DNA of 64,000 bases from Rhizobium sp. R635 (GTDB lineage: Bacteria; Pseudomonadota; Alphaproteobacteria; Rhizobiales; Rhizobiaceae), in contig NZ_LOKX01000023.1 of assembly GCF_002211285.1 (NCBI RefSeq), positions 310,001 through 374,000 on the forward strand. Reading direction: 5' to 3'. Shown here one piece after another: positions 7,840-16,315 of this stretch (position 1 is the stretch's first letter; every line of letters begins with the position of its first letter). A program made the translations under genes and the position numbers. The notes under the pieces were generated by a model. That model ran no database searches, was not told the DNA's origin, and worked only from the letters and a program-made list of their open reading frames with translations.

Positions 7840-8688
7840 ATGAGGTGCGCGGAATTGGACGGAAAGACATCACCCGAAGCTTACTCCGAAGATGAGGGCC
7901 TTGCCGGCGAAGCCGGCGGCAAGGGCGCTCGCCGCGCGCGCGTCAGCGGCATCGACCGGGCGCTTCAGGTGATCGACCATCTCTATGAGACCGGATCGCC
8001 CGCCGGCGTCTATGCCATTGCCAAGGCGGTGAAGGCGCCGCTTTCGACCGTCTATGTCATCGTCGACGATCTCGTCGAAAAGAACATGCTGACGCGCCAG
8101 ACGGACGGTTCGATCTGGCTCGGGGCGCGGCTCTATCATTATGGCCTTGCCTATGCCCGGTCGCTGGATTTCATGAGCATCGCCACCCACGAAATGCATG
8201 ATCTCTGTCGCCAGGCCGGCGAAACGGTGCAGGTCTGCGGCCGCGACGGCGATTTCATGCTGGTGCTTGCGATGGCCGATGGCCCGAGCCACTTCCAGGT
8301 GGCCTCCCGCGTCGGCACCCGCGTGCCGCTGAACTGGACGGCGTCGGGCCGCCTGCTCGTCGGCCACCTGCCCGAAGAGGAGCGCATCGAGCTCTTCAAG
8401 CGCTGCGCCCGTTCATCCCCGACCGGACGGGCCGAGATCGATCCGGGCACGCTGTCGGAAGCAGCCGGCAAAGCCTTTGAGTCGCGCCTGTCGATCCAGG
8501 CTGGCGAATCGGATTATGCGGTCGCCTGCATCGCCTCGCCGATCTGCGACCGCGACGGCCAGTGCGTCGCCACCATTTCCATCGTGCTGCCGGAACAGAA
8601 GGCCTTCTCCGACGAGAACCATTATACGGCGCATGTGCGCAGTTCGGCGGAACGGATCGAAAAGCTGATGGGCTGGCGCAACCGCTAA
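7840..8688 (+). CDS. IclR family transcriptional regulator
   Basis: A 282-residue IclR regulator. The N-terminal winged helix covers roughly residues 35-90 (GIDRALQVIDHLYETGSPA, then VKAPLSTVYVIVDDLVEKNM). The C-terminal effector-binding domain contains RVGTRVPLNWTASGRLLVGH and ends with YTAHVRSSAERIEKLMG. No clear ribosome binding site precedes the ATG at 7840, so the start could be slightly downstream (TTG at 7855). It converges with the amidohydrolase gene, only 8 bases apart, and may control that gene through the AT-rich region near 10020-10045; the link is positional only. Confidence 0.9.
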   Translation: MRCAELDGKTSPEAYSEDEGLAGEAGGKGARRARVSGIDRALQVIDHLYETGSPAGVYAIAKAVKAPLSTVYVIVDDLVEKNMLTRQTDGSIWLGARLYHYGLAYARSLDFMSIATHEMHDLCRQAGETVQVCGRDGDFMLVLAMADGPSHFQVASRVGTRVPLNWTASGRLLVGHLPEEERIELFKRCARSSPTGRAEIDPGTLSEAAGKAFESRLSIQAGESDYAVACIASPICDRDGQCVATISIVLPEQKAFSDENHYTAHVRSSAERIEKLMGWRNR

Positions 8689-8696
8689 AGGCGCTT

Positions 8697-9905
8697 CTAC
8701 CGGTAGGAATAGCCGTGGCTGTGGCGCACGAGCTTGCGCGCTCGCGGCACATAGCGGCTGGCCGCGAAAGCCTCGGCGCCGATGACCGCGTAGCGCGGCT
8801 CGAACAGTTTGGTGAGAACCGAGACGTCGCCGTTCGAATCCGTCGCCTCGACTTCGGAATCGATGAGGTCGAAAATGGTGAATTCGGCTTGCGCGCCGAC
8901 CGAAAGCCGGTTCTCCACCGCCAGCTTGATGACGGATGCCGGCGCATGGGTGACGGCTTCCACCACCTTGTCGAAAGGCATGCCGACACTGAGCAGCTTC
9001 GACATCGTCGTGGCCAGATCCCAGACCGGGAAGTTCATCGAATGGCCGTGCAGGTCGGTCGAGATCGAGAATGGCAGAAGGCCGCGCGCAATCGCCGCCT
9101 CGGCCACCTTGAAGGAGAAGGAAGCGCCGCCGTGGCCGATGTCGAGGCGGATGCCCTCGGAGGCACAGCGCTCGGCGAGATAGAAGAGATCTTCGTCTTC
9201 CATGATGCTCGAACCGGCCTTGCCGTTGAAGCAGTGGGTGACGACGTCGCCGGGTCCGAGAATCTCCAACACTTCGTCATAAAGCGCCGGCGGCTCGCCG
9301 ACATGCACCATCATCGGCACTTTCAGGATCTTGGCGATCTTCTTGCCGAGCTTGACCGGGGTAACGCCCCAGGAGCCGGTGATGACGTGGCTCGCGCGCA
9401 CCTTGATGCCGACGATGTGCTCGCTGTTTGCGGCATAGACTTCGAGAATGCGGTCGAGATCGATATCTCTGATATCCCTGAGTTCGGCGACCCGGTTGCA
9501 GGCAACCAGGCCGATCGAGCCGAGGTTCAGGAAGGCCTTGATGCGCTCGCGCGAGGGCTCGATGATATATTCCCGGAAGCCATGGAAGTTCGCCTCCCCG
9601 GCAGAGCCGGCATCGACCAGCGTGGTCACGCCACGCTCGACGCCGCATTCGGACGGGCGAATGGAAATATCCGTGCCGCCATGCCAGATATGCACATGCA
9701 GGTCGATCCAGCCCGGAGACATGAAGGCGCCCTTGCCGTCGATGCGGGTCACGTCCTGCTGAACACCGAGCGAAGGACCGATCTCGGCGATCCTGCCGTC
9801 GCCGCCGATGAGGATGTCCACCGTCCCGTCCGGCGTACCGGCGCCGAAAGCCATGGGCCTGACATTGGCGAGCAGCAGCGGTTTCTTCGCCTGGTCCCCG
9901 GACAT
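8697..9905 (-). CDS. amidohydrolase/deacetylase family metallohydrolase
   Basis: A 402-residue metal-dependent hydrolase of the dihydroorotase/deacetylase-like branch of the amidohydrolase superfamily. The metal-binding HxH is at residues 70-72 (GWIDLHVHIWHG). Further ligands lie in the GIKVRAS lysine region, VHVGEPP, THCFNGK and STDLHGHS. This pattern matches the group often annotated amidohydrolase/EF_0837; the substrate is probably a cyclic or N-acyl amide. It stands alone on its strand, convergent with an IclR regulator. The AT-rich upstream gap holds a possible operator. The substrate is unassigned. Confidence 0.88.
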   Translation of the reverse strand: MSGDQAKKPLLLANVRPMAFGAGTPDGTVDILIGGDGRIAEIGPSLGVQQDVTRIDGKGAFMSPGWIDLHVHIWHGGTDISIRPSECGVERGVTTLVDAGSAGEANFHGFREYIIEPSRERIKAFLNLGSIGLVACNRVAELRDIRDIDLDRILEVYAANSEHIVGIKVRASHVITGSWGVTPVKLGKKIAKILKVPMMVHVGEPPALYDEVLEILGPGDVVTHCFNGKAGSSIMEDEDLFYLAERCASEGIRLDIGHGGASFSFKVAEAAIARGLLPFSISTDLHGHSMNFPVWDLATTMSKLLSVGMPFDKVVEAVTHAPASVIKLAVENRLSVGAQAEFTIFDLIDSEVEATDSNGDVSVLTKLFEPRYAVIGAEAFAASRYVPRARKLVRHSHGYSYR

Positions 9906-10014
9906 GATTGCATTCCTTTCGAAGTCTTGGATATGAATCGTTCCGCGCCCGGCGGCGATCCGTCTGCTTGTTGTTGTGGAGGATGATGGAAATCGTACCG
10001 CTTTCGGCTATTCC

Positions 10015-10055
10015 ATAATTATACTACACAAATCTTTATAGTAGAATATAAGCAG
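10015..10055. promoter_or_regulatory. AT-rich promoter region with a TACTA/TAGTA inverted repeat
   Basis: This AT-rich stretch, in otherwise GC-rich DNA, lies upstream of the amidohydrolase gene. It holds TACTA (10022-10026) and TAGTA (10039-10043) around a 12-base spacer. It could be the promoter and an IclR-type site. The arms are short, so the assignment is tentative. Confidence 0.35.
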
Positions 10056-10140
10056 CGACGTCTCTGTCAAGAAAAATGACGTATGATGACTATGCGATAA
10101 CACGGCGGGCACGCCGGAAACGCGCCCTCCCGCAGAGCAT

Positions 10141-11016
10141 TTATTTTCGCTCGGAAAAGACCGAATAGTCCACGCGCGCGAGATGGTCCGGATCGGCGAA
10201 GGCGTCGATCGCCAGGATCTTGCCATCGGCGATGGTGAGCGCCACGACGACACGCAGCTCTCCTTCGATACGCACGATATAGCCGACTTCGCCATCGACG
10301 AGAGCGGCTTCCGCCGCCCGTGCCCGGCCCTTGAAGAGCTCTGCAACACCTGGAGCACCGCGAATCTCGCCGATATTTCCAAATCCAGCCGCCGTCGCAT
10401 CCGGCCGAAAGACCACGTCGGGGGCGAGAACGGCAACAAGCGCTTCCAGATCGCCGTTGCGCGATGCGGTGAGGAATGCCTCCGCAATCGTCCGCTTGCG
10501 GTCGAAATCGACATCCGGCGTCTCGTCCGTGCCCTGCACCCGGCGACGGGCACGGCTTGCAAGCTGCCGCGCGGCAGCGGACGAACGGCCGATGATCGGA
10601 GCGATTTCGTCGAAGGGCAGATCGAACATGTCGTGCAGCACGAAGGCGACGCGGTCGGCGGGCGCCAGCGTCTGCAGCACGACGAGCAGCGCCAGGCCGA
10701 CCGAATCGGCAAAGGCTGCCTCGCGTTCCGGATCTTTCGCCGGATCGGCAATCCCGTCATGGGTGGGCAGTTCCAGCGGCTCCTCGCGCCGTGTCTTGCG
10801 TGAGCGCAGCATGTCCAGGCAGATGCGCGCCACGACAGTCGTCAGCCAACCGCCGAGATTGCCGACACCGGCCGCGTCGGTGCGGCTCAGCCGCAGCCAG
10901 GCCTCCTGAACGGCATCTTCAGCCTCGCTGCGCGAGCCGAGCATGCGATAGGCGACCGCCTTCAGATGCGCCCTGTTCGCCTCGAATTCATCGGCCAACC
11001 ATTTTTTCTCGTTCAT
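10141..11016 (-). CDS. ECF sigma factor with SnoaL-like tail (ECF41/SigJ type)
   Basis: A 291-residue extracytoplasmic-function sigma factor. Sigma region 2 is seen in LKAVAYRMLGSRSEAEDAVQ and WLRLSR. Region 4 is LAPADRVAFVLHDMFDLPFD followed by EIAPIIGRSSAAARQLASRA. The C-terminal extension of about 110 residues (AEAFLTASRNGDLEALVAVL onward) is a SnoaL/NTF2-like fold, typical of ECF41 proteins, where it modulates activity in place of an anti-sigma factor. The motif DPDHL near the end resembles the conserved NPDKL of that group. A divergent AhpD-like gene, the classical ECF41 neighbour, follows with a fitting promoter. Confidence 0.92.
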   Translation of the reverse strand: MNEKKWLADEFEANRAHLKAVAYRMLGSRSEAEDAVQEAWLRLSRTDAAGVGNLGGWLTTVVARICLDMLRSRKTRREEPLELPTHDGIADPAKDPEREAAFADSVGLALLVVLQTLAPADRVAFVLHDMFDLPFDEIAPIIGRSSAAARQLASRARRRVQGTDETPDVDFDRKRTIAEAFLTASRNGDLEALVAVLAPDVVFRPDATAAGFGNIGEIRGAPGVAELFKGRARAAEAALVDGEVGYIVRIEGELRVVVALTIADGKILAIDAFADPDHLARVDYSVFSERK

Positions 11017-11017
11017 C

Positions 11018-11044
11018 CGTCACATTCCTTCGCTGCGTTCCGTC
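11018..11044 (+). promoter_or_regulatory. candidate ECF41-dependent promoter
   Basis: CGTCACA (11018-11024), a 16-base spacer and CGTC (11041-11044) point toward the AhpD-like gene. As I recall it, the ECF41 consensus is TGTCACA-n16-CGTC, so only the first base differs. The site starts two bases beyond the sigma factor start codon. Confidence 0.65.
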
Positions 11045-11123
11045 AAGATCATGACGAATGAAACCCGGCCGATGTGACAGCGCCGGCGATCGTCAAACTG
11101 TAAACGCATCAAGGAGGCTTAGT

Positions 11124-11600
11124 ATGCAGGAAAAATTGGTCATGCAGGAGAGAATGGGAAATCCCGCCCTCATCCTTCCCGCCGCCATGCAGGCGCTCAA
11201 TGCACTCAGCAGGGTGCCGACCGAAACAGGCCTTTCGCCGAAGCTGCTCGAACTCGTCAATCTGCGCGCCAGCCAGATCAACGGCTGCAGCGTCTGCATC
11301 GACGGCCATTGGCGCATTGCCCGCAAACACGGTGAGACGGATGAGCGGCTCTTTGCCGTCGCCGGCTGGCGCGATGCCCCCTATTATAGCGATGCCGAAC
11401 GCGCCGCCCTCGCCTTGACCGAGGCGGTGACCCGCACCAGCGACCGCGCCGACCCGGTGCCGGACGAGATCTGGGACGAAGCGACACGGCATTATGACGG
11501 CAGGAGCCTTGCCGCACTCGTCATCGCCATCGCCAATATCAATGTCTGGAACCGGCTGAACATCGCCACCCGTCAGATCGCAGGTCAGTGGAAGCCATAG
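11124..11600 (+). CDS. carboxymuconolactone decarboxylase/AhpD-like protein
   Basis: A 158-residue protein of the carboxymuconolactone decarboxylase family, AhpD-like subgroup. The redox motif CxxCxxxH is intact (C55, C58, H62 in NGCSVCIDGHWRIA). Such proteins act as thiol peroxidase or disulfide reductase partners. The ATG at 11124 follows AAGGAGG; the frame is open from 11058 but lacks a better start. Genes of this family are the usual targets of ECF41 sigma factors, and the divergent neighbour is one. A strong hairpin follows the stop. The true electron partner is unknown. Confidence 0.9.
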   Translation: MQEKLVMQERMGNPALILPAAMQALNALSRVPTETGLSPKLLELVNLRASQINGCSVCIDGHWRIARKHGETDERLFAVAGWRDAPYYSDAERAALALTEAVTRTSDRADPVPDEIWDEATRHYDGRSLAALVIAIANINVWNRLNIATRQIAGQWKP

Positions 11601-11606
11601 GCGGCG

Positions 11607-11642
11607 ATTGCCGGCAGCGTTTCACCCCGCGCTGCCGGCAAT
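11607..11642. terminator. strong hairpin between convergent genes
   Basis: Arms ATTGCCGGCAGCG (11607-11619) and CGCTGCCGGCAAT (11630-11642) form a perfect 13-bp stem with a 10-base loop. It lies between the convergent AhpD-like and rhaI genes and could stop transcription from both sides. There is no clear U-run. Confidence 0.6.
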
Positions 11643-11650
11643 TATGCTTC

Positions 11651-12943
11651 TCAAATGATACCGCCGCCGCCGGCAACGGAAGCAGGACGCTCGGCCGCGA
11701 CGTGTCTGCGATAGCCGCTGGCGCGATAGGCGGCGATCGGATCGATCGCGCCGCCGGCGCGGCGGCGCGCCTCGGCAAGGATCGGCTCGACATCGGCGCG
11801 GTAGGCGCGCTTCAGCGTTTCCGATGCCATCAGCGCGTCATTGTCCTGCTGATAGCCGTCGAGCGCCTTGCGGTCGACGAGCAGCGCCTGGGCATAGGCG
11901 CGGCGGATTTCGTTGGCGCTGTTGATCAGGCTTTCGATCGGGTCGGTGACATTATGCGACTGGTCGATCATGTGCGCCGGGTTGAAATCGTTGACGCCGC
12001 GCTGTTCGGCATCGACAAGCTCGTTGAAGACCAGGAACAGCCGATAGGGATCGATCGCGCCGGCATCGAGATCGTCATCGCCATATTTCGAATCGTTGAA
12101 ATGAAAGCCGCCGAGCTTGCCGAACTGGATCAGGCGGGCGACGATCATCTCGATATTGGTGTTCGGCGCATGGTGGCCGAGATCGACGAGGCAATGGGCC
12201 TTGGGGCCGAGCGTCTGGGCGATCAGGTAGTTGGTGCCCCAGTCCTGAACGATCGTCGAATAGAAGGCCGGCTCGTACATCTTGTGCTCGGAGAACAGCT
12301 TCCAATCGTCGGGCAGAGCCTTGTAAATATCAGCCATCGAGGCGAGGTAACGCTCGAATGCCTTGGTGAAATTGCTCTGGCCGGGGAAGTTCGAGCCGTC
12401 GCCGATCCAGACCGTCAACGCCTTGGAGCCGATCGCCTTGCCGATCTCGATGCATTCGAGATTGTGCTCCACCGCCTGGGCGCGTGTCGCCGCGTCGGTG
12501 TGGCTGAGCGAGCCGTATTTGTAGGAGTGAGCCTGTCCCGGCGCATCGGAAAAGGTGTTCGAATTCATCGCGTCAAAGCCGAGGCCGAGCGCATCAGCTT
12601 TGGCCTTCAACTCCCGCGCATCCGCCTTGTCCCAGGGAATATGCAGGGAGACATTCGGCGTTGCCTGCGTCAGCTGGTTGATGACGGCGCAATCGTCGAG
12701 CTTGTCGAAAATGCCGCGCGGTTCGCCAGTGCCGGGAAAGCGGGCAAAACGCGTGCCGCCGGTGCCGACGCCCCAGGAGGGAACGGCGACGAAGAATTCG
12801 GCGACCCTGCGGGTGATTGCCTCTATATCGACGCCGCGACGGTCAAGGGTGGCGCCGAGCGCCTCGTAATCGGCTTTCAGTGCGGTTGCCCGCTTGTCGT
12901 TTTCACTCGCGACCAGATCCTGCGCGATCCTGAACTCGGCCAT
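11651..12943 (-). CDS. rhaI: L-rhamnose isomerase
   Basis: A 430-residue L-rhamnose isomerase converting L-rhamnose to L-rhamnulose. Its length equals the Pseudomonas stutzeri-type enzyme, distinct from the E. coli RhaA family. Metal and substrate motifs are visible: SLHIPWDK, LFSEHKMYEPAFY, CLVDLGHHAPNTN and GGFHFNDSKYGDDDLD. The ATG at 12943 has GGAGG upstream; the longer frame adds residues without support. It is downstream of rhaD in the same direction, separated by a palindromic element, as in the rhaDI operon of R. leguminosarum. RhaR probably represses it. Confidence 0.95.
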   Translation of the reverse strand: MAEFRIAQDLVASENDKRATALKADYEALGATLDRRGVDIEAITRRVAEFFVAVPSWGVGTGGTRFARFPGTGEPRGIFDKLDDCAVINQLTQATPNVSLHIPWDKADARELKAKADALGLGFDAMNSNTFSDAPGQAHSYKYGSLSHTDAATRAQAVEHNLECIEIGKAIGSKALTVWIGDGSNFPGQSNFTKAFERYLASMADIYKALPDDWKLFSEHKMYEPAFYSTIVQDWGTNYLIAQTLGPKAHCLVDLGHHAPNTNIEMIVARLIQFGKLGGFHFNDSKYGDDDLDAGAIDPYRLFLVFNELVDAEQRGVNDFNPAHMIDQSHNVTDPIESLINSANEIRRAYAQALLVDRKALDGYQQDNDALMASETLKRAYRADVEPILAEARRRAGGAIDPIAAYRASGYRRHVAAERPASVAGGGGII

Positions 12944-12992
12944 GTCTTCCTCCCGGTTCTGCAATTTCTACATTGGAACTGCCGTTGGGGCC

Positions 12993-13133
12993 GCCCCTCA
13001 TCCCCCTGCCGGCACTTCTCCCCGTTCTGACGGGGAGAAGGGAATATGCCGCGCCGGCTCCGTCCCACTCCAACATCTCGTTGGGCAAGTCCCCTCTCCC
13101 CGTCAGAACGGGGAGAGGGTTAGGGTAAGGGGC
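12993..13133. repeat. RIME-like palindromic element between rhaI and rhaD
   Basis: This 141-base block contains two strong hairpins. CTTCTCCCCGT pairs with ACGGGGAGAAG at 13015-13040, and CCCTCTCCCCGT pairs with ACGGGGAGAGGG at 13092-13119. The ends (GCCCCTCA and TAAGGGGC) are also partly complementary. The layout resembles rhizobial intergenic mosaic elements (RIME), and a related copy lies at 58351-58469. Confidence 0.75.
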
Positions 13134-13157
13134 AGACACATCCGCCCCCGTCAAAAA

Positions 13158-15254
13158 TCACCGCGTAAAGCTCTGCACGTTGCCGGCATCGACGTTGATG
13201 ATGTTGCCGGTCGATTTTGCCGAAAGGTCCGATGCGAGGAAGTAGATCGCCTCGGCGATGTCTTCCGGGAACACGTTGAGCTTCAGCATCGAACGCTTGC
13301 GGTAATGTTCCTCGAGATCATCCACCTCGATCTTCGAGGAGGCTGCGCGCTGTTCGCGCCACTCGCCGCTCCAGATCTTCGAGCCGCGCAGCACCGCATC
13401 CGGGTTGACGGTGTTGACGCGGATGCCGGCATCCGCGCCTTCGAGCGCCAGGCAGCGGGCGAGATGGATTTCAGCGGCCTTCGCCGTGCAATAGGCAGAA
13501 GCATTCGGCGAGGCGGCAAGTCCGTTCTTCGAGGCAACGAAGACGATGTTGCCACCGAGCGCCTGACGGCGGAACAGGCGGAAGGCCTCACGCGAGACGA
13601 GGAAATAGCCGGTCGCCAGAATATCGATATTGCGGTTCCATGTCGAAAGCTCGGTTGCTTCGATCGGTGCGGAGGAGGCAATACCGGCATTCGAAACGAG
13701 GATATCGATGCCGCCGAATTCGACCGAGGCTTCCGCGAAGGAGGCGATCACCGCATCTTCCTTGGTGACGTCGAGCCGGACGCTGCGCACGGCATCGGCG
13801 CCGTATTTCTTGATGAAATCGGCTTCCGTGCCTTCGAGCGCTGCCTGGTCGATATCGGCAAGCACGATGCAGGCGCCTTCGCCGACGAGGCGGGCAGCCG
13901 TTGCGCGGCCGATACCGCCGGCGCCACCGGTGACGAAGGCGACCTTGCCGGCAAGGCTCTTCGGCTTCGGCATGCGCTGGAGCTTCGCCTCTTCCAGCAG
14001 CCAGTATTCGATGTCGAAGGCTTCCTGCTCCGGCAGGCCCTGATATTCCGAGACCGTCGAAGCGCCGCGCATGACGTTGATGGCGTTGACGTAGAATTCG
14101 CTGGCGATACGGGCCGTCGCCTTGTCACGGGCAAAGGACAGCATGCCGACGCCTGGAACGAGGAAGATGACCGGATTGGCGTCGCGCATTGCGGGCGAAT
14201 TATCATGCTTGCAGTCGTTGTAATAGCGGGCGTAGTCGGCGCGGTAATCTTCCAGCGCCTTGTCGAGACCGGCAACGATCGCATCGACATCCGGCTTGGC
14301 CGGGTCGAAATCGACGATCAGCGGGCGGATCTTGGTGCGCAGGAAATGGTCCGGGCAGCTGGTGCCGAGCGCGCCGAGCGGACGCAGTTCCTTGGAATTG
14401 ACGAATTCCAGAACCGCGTCCTGATCGTCGAAATGGCCGAGCTTGCGCTCCTGCTTGCCGATGCGGCCGCGAATCTCAGGCATCAGGCGGGCGGCGATGG
14501 CGCGACGTTCGGCAACGGGCAGGCTTTGAACGACCGCGCCACCGAAGATCGTCTTGCCTTCGGTCTGGCCGGCAAACCACTCGATCGCCTTGTTGATGAT
14601 ATCGAGCGTCAGCTCGTAGCAGGCCTTGGCGTCGTTTGCCCAGGTGAAGAGACCATGGCTTTCGAGCACGACACCCCTAGCGTTCGGGTTCGCCTTGACG
14701 AAGGCTTCGAGATCGAGGCCGAGCTGGAAGCCCGGACGGCGCCAGGGCAGCCAGCCGATCTCGTCGCCGAAGATCTGCTTGGTCAATTCCCTGGAATTCT
14801 TCGAGGCTGCGATCGCGATGATCGCGTCGGGATGCATGTGGTCGACATGGGTGAAAGGCACGAAGCCGTGCAGCGGCGTGTCGATTGAGGCGGCGCGGGC
14901 ATTCAGGTTGAAGGTGCAGTGCGGCAGAAAGCCGACCATGCGGTCTTCATCTTCGACACCCTTATAGATGCCCTTCAGCGCTTCCAGCTTGTCCTGATAG
15001 AGCGTGGCGAAACCGTCGAGCTTGATGGTGCCGACATCGCCGCCCGAGCCCTTGACCCAGAGCACTTTCACCTTCTCGCCGGTCAGCGGATCGGTTTCCA
15101 TCACCTTCGCCGAGGTGTTGCCGCCGCCGTAATTGGTGATGCGCTTGTCGGCGCCGAGCAGATTGGAGCGATAGAGAAGCTTGCCGGGCTCATCGAGGCC
15201 TGCCGCGTAACCATCATCCCACCGGTTTTCCAGAAGCCGGACGTTCGCCGCCAT
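13158..15254 (-). CDS. rhaD: bifunctional rhamnulose-phosphate aldolase/alcohol dehydrogenase
   Basis: A 698-residue fusion enzyme. The N-terminal class II aldolase domain (about residues 1-430) has FTHVDHMHPDAIIAIAAS with metal-binding His residues, and it cleaves rhamnulose-1-phosphate. The C-terminal short-chain dehydrogenase (about 435-698) has VAFVTGGAGGIGRATA and the YCTAKAAEIHLAR active site, and it handles the lactaldehyde product. Aldolase-SDR fusions of this type are typical of rhizobial RhaD. The ATG at 15254 has GGAGG at proper spacing and excludes 42 unsupported residues. It is divergent from rhaR across a region of operator-like repeats. Confidence 0.95.
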   Translation of the reverse strand: MAANVRLLENRWDDGYAAGLDEPGKLLYRSNLLGADKRITNYGGGNTSAKVMETDPLTGEKVKVLWVKGSGGDVGTIKLDGFATLYQDKLEALKGIYKGVEDEDRMVGFLPHCTFNLNARAASIDTPLHGFVPFTHVDHMHPDAIIAIAASKNSRELTKQIFGDEIGWLPWRRPGFQLGLDLEAFVKANPNARGVVLESHGLFTWANDAKACYELTLDIINKAIEWFAGQTEGKTIFGGAVVQSLPVAERRAIAARLMPEIRGRIGKQERKLGHFDDQDAVLEFVNSKELRPLGALGTSCPDHFLRTKIRPLIVDFDPAKPDVDAIVAGLDKALEDYRADYARYYNDCKHDNSPAMRDANPVIFLVPGVGMLSFARDKATARIASEFYVNAINVMRGASTVSEYQGLPEQEAFDIEYWLLEEAKLQRMPKPKSLAGKVAFVTGGAGGIGRATAARLVGEGACIVLADIDQAALEGTEADFIKKYGADAVRSVRLDVTKEDAVIASFAEASVEFGGIDILVSNAGIASSAPIEATELSTWNRNIDILATGYFLVSREAFRLFRRQALGGNIVFVASKNGLAASPNASAYCTAKAAEIHLARCLALEGADAGIRVNTVNPDAVLRGSKIWSGEWREQRAASSKIEVDDLEEHYRKRSMLKLNVFPEDIAEAIYFLASDLSAKSTGNIINVDAGNVQSFTR

Positions 15255-15342
15255 GTCATCCTCCCATATGAAATCATCATCGGGACGCGAGGTTCGCGCC
15301 CCTTTTCGATGACCGGTATCGCTCATCAAAATGGAGTTTGTC

Positions 15343-15434
15343 AATCGAAAACGATCAAATTCGATTATTGTGCAGCGCAATATGAAAATTTATGATCGTT
15401 TGTGATTGACAGCTTTTAACGGATACGAAATAAA
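15343..15434. promoter_or_regulatory. divergent rhaD/rhaR promoter with operator-like repeats
   Basis: AATCGAA (15343-15349) and TTCGATT (15360-15366) form an inverted repeat with a 10-base gap. AAACGATCA (15349-15357) is mirrored by TGATCGTTT (15393-15401), centres 44 bases apart. A candidate rhaR promoter, TTGACA (15406-15411) with AATAAA 17 bases later, follows. Paired sites suit a DeoR-type repressor; RhaR is the obvious candidate. Confidence 0.55.
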
Positions 15435-15455
15435 TACGACAAGAGGAGGAGCCCA

Positions 15456-16268
15456 ATGCACGAACGTGAACGCCATCGCATTATCTTAAGCGCCGTTCAG
15501 GAGAAGTCCGTGGTCACGATCCAGGACATTTCCGAACTGACGGAAGCTTCTGAGGCGACGATCCGGCGCGATATTGCGGCTCTTCATGTGCAGGGCAAGA
15601 TCCGGCGCGTCCGCGGCGGCGCGGAAGCGGTGCACCCGCCGCAGCTCGGCAATCTCGCCGGCCGGCCCTTCCGAGTTTCAGAATCAGTCAACATCGATAA
15701 AAAGCGCGCAATTGCGCGCGCAGCCGTCGATCTCTGCGAGGCGGGCGACGCCATCATCATCAATGGCGGCACCACCACCTTCCAGATGGTGCATTACATG
15801 GCCGGCCACCGCATGCAGGTCATGACCAACTCTTTTGCCATCGCCGAACATCTGGTGAAGCATTCCAAGAATACGGTGACGGTGCCGGGCGGCGCGATCT
15901 ATCGCGAGCAGAGCCTGATCCTGTCGCCTTTCGATAATGACGCGATCCGCAATTTTTATGCGCGGCGCATGTTCATCGGCGCGCAGGGCGTCGGCCCGCT
16001 CGGCATCATGGAGGCGGACGCGCTCATCATCCAGAGCGAGCAGAAGCTGATGCACCAGGCCGACGAACTCGTCGTCATGGCCGATTCAAGCAAATTCAAT
16101 CGCCGGTCGAGCCTCATTCTCTGCGCGCTCGACCGCGTTTCTGCGATCATCACCGATGACGGGATTTCGGAAGAGGCGACTCGCATGGTCGAGAACGCCG
16201 GCGTCCGGCTCATCGTCGCGAACCCGGTGGCGCAGCTTGCGAAGGAGGATTCCTCGTCGGTCGCATGA
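15456..16268 (+). CDS. rhaR: DeoR family regulator of rhamnose genes
   Basis: A 270-residue DeoR-type repressor. The N-terminal helix-turn-helix reads TIQDISELTEASEATIRRDI followed by ALHVQGKIRRVRGGAEAV. The C-terminal sugar-phosphate sensing domain has IINGGTTTFQMVHYM and the VMADSSKFNRRSS signature. AGGAGG precedes the ATG. It heads the rhaRSTPQUK cluster, divergent from rhaDI, as published for R. leguminosarum. Its inducer is probably a rhamnose pathway intermediate; that is inferred from the family. Confidence 0.95.
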   Translation: MHERERHRIILSAVQEKSVVTIQDISELTEASEATIRRDIAALHVQGKIRRVRGGAEAVHPPQLGNLAGRPFRVSESVNIDKKRAIARAAVDLCEAGDAIIINGGTTTFQMVHYMAGHRMQVMTNSFAIAEHLVKHSKNTVTVPGGAIYREQSLILSPFDNDAIRNFYARRMFIGAQGVGPLGIMEADALIIQSEQKLMHQADELVVMADSSKFNRRSSLILCALDRVSAIITDDGISEEATRMVENAGVRLIVANPVAQLAKEDSSSVA

Positions 16269-16315
16269 AGCGCCGCCGAGGTGTGGAAGTCTAATCTTAA
16301 TGGGAGGAAAGTGAC

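Noticed and set aside
11588..13030. 480-residue frame opposite rhaI
   Set aside because: RhaI motifs, length and ribosome site on the other strand are decisive; this is a shadow.
13092..13119. Possible rho-independent terminator between rhaD and rhaI
   Set aside because: The hairpin is strong but no T-run follows on either strand, and it belongs to a two-hairpin repeat element, so it is listed as a repeat.
12894..14888. 664-residue frame opposite rhaD
   Set aside because: It reads through the palindromic element and the antisense of the aldolase/dehydrogenase domains.
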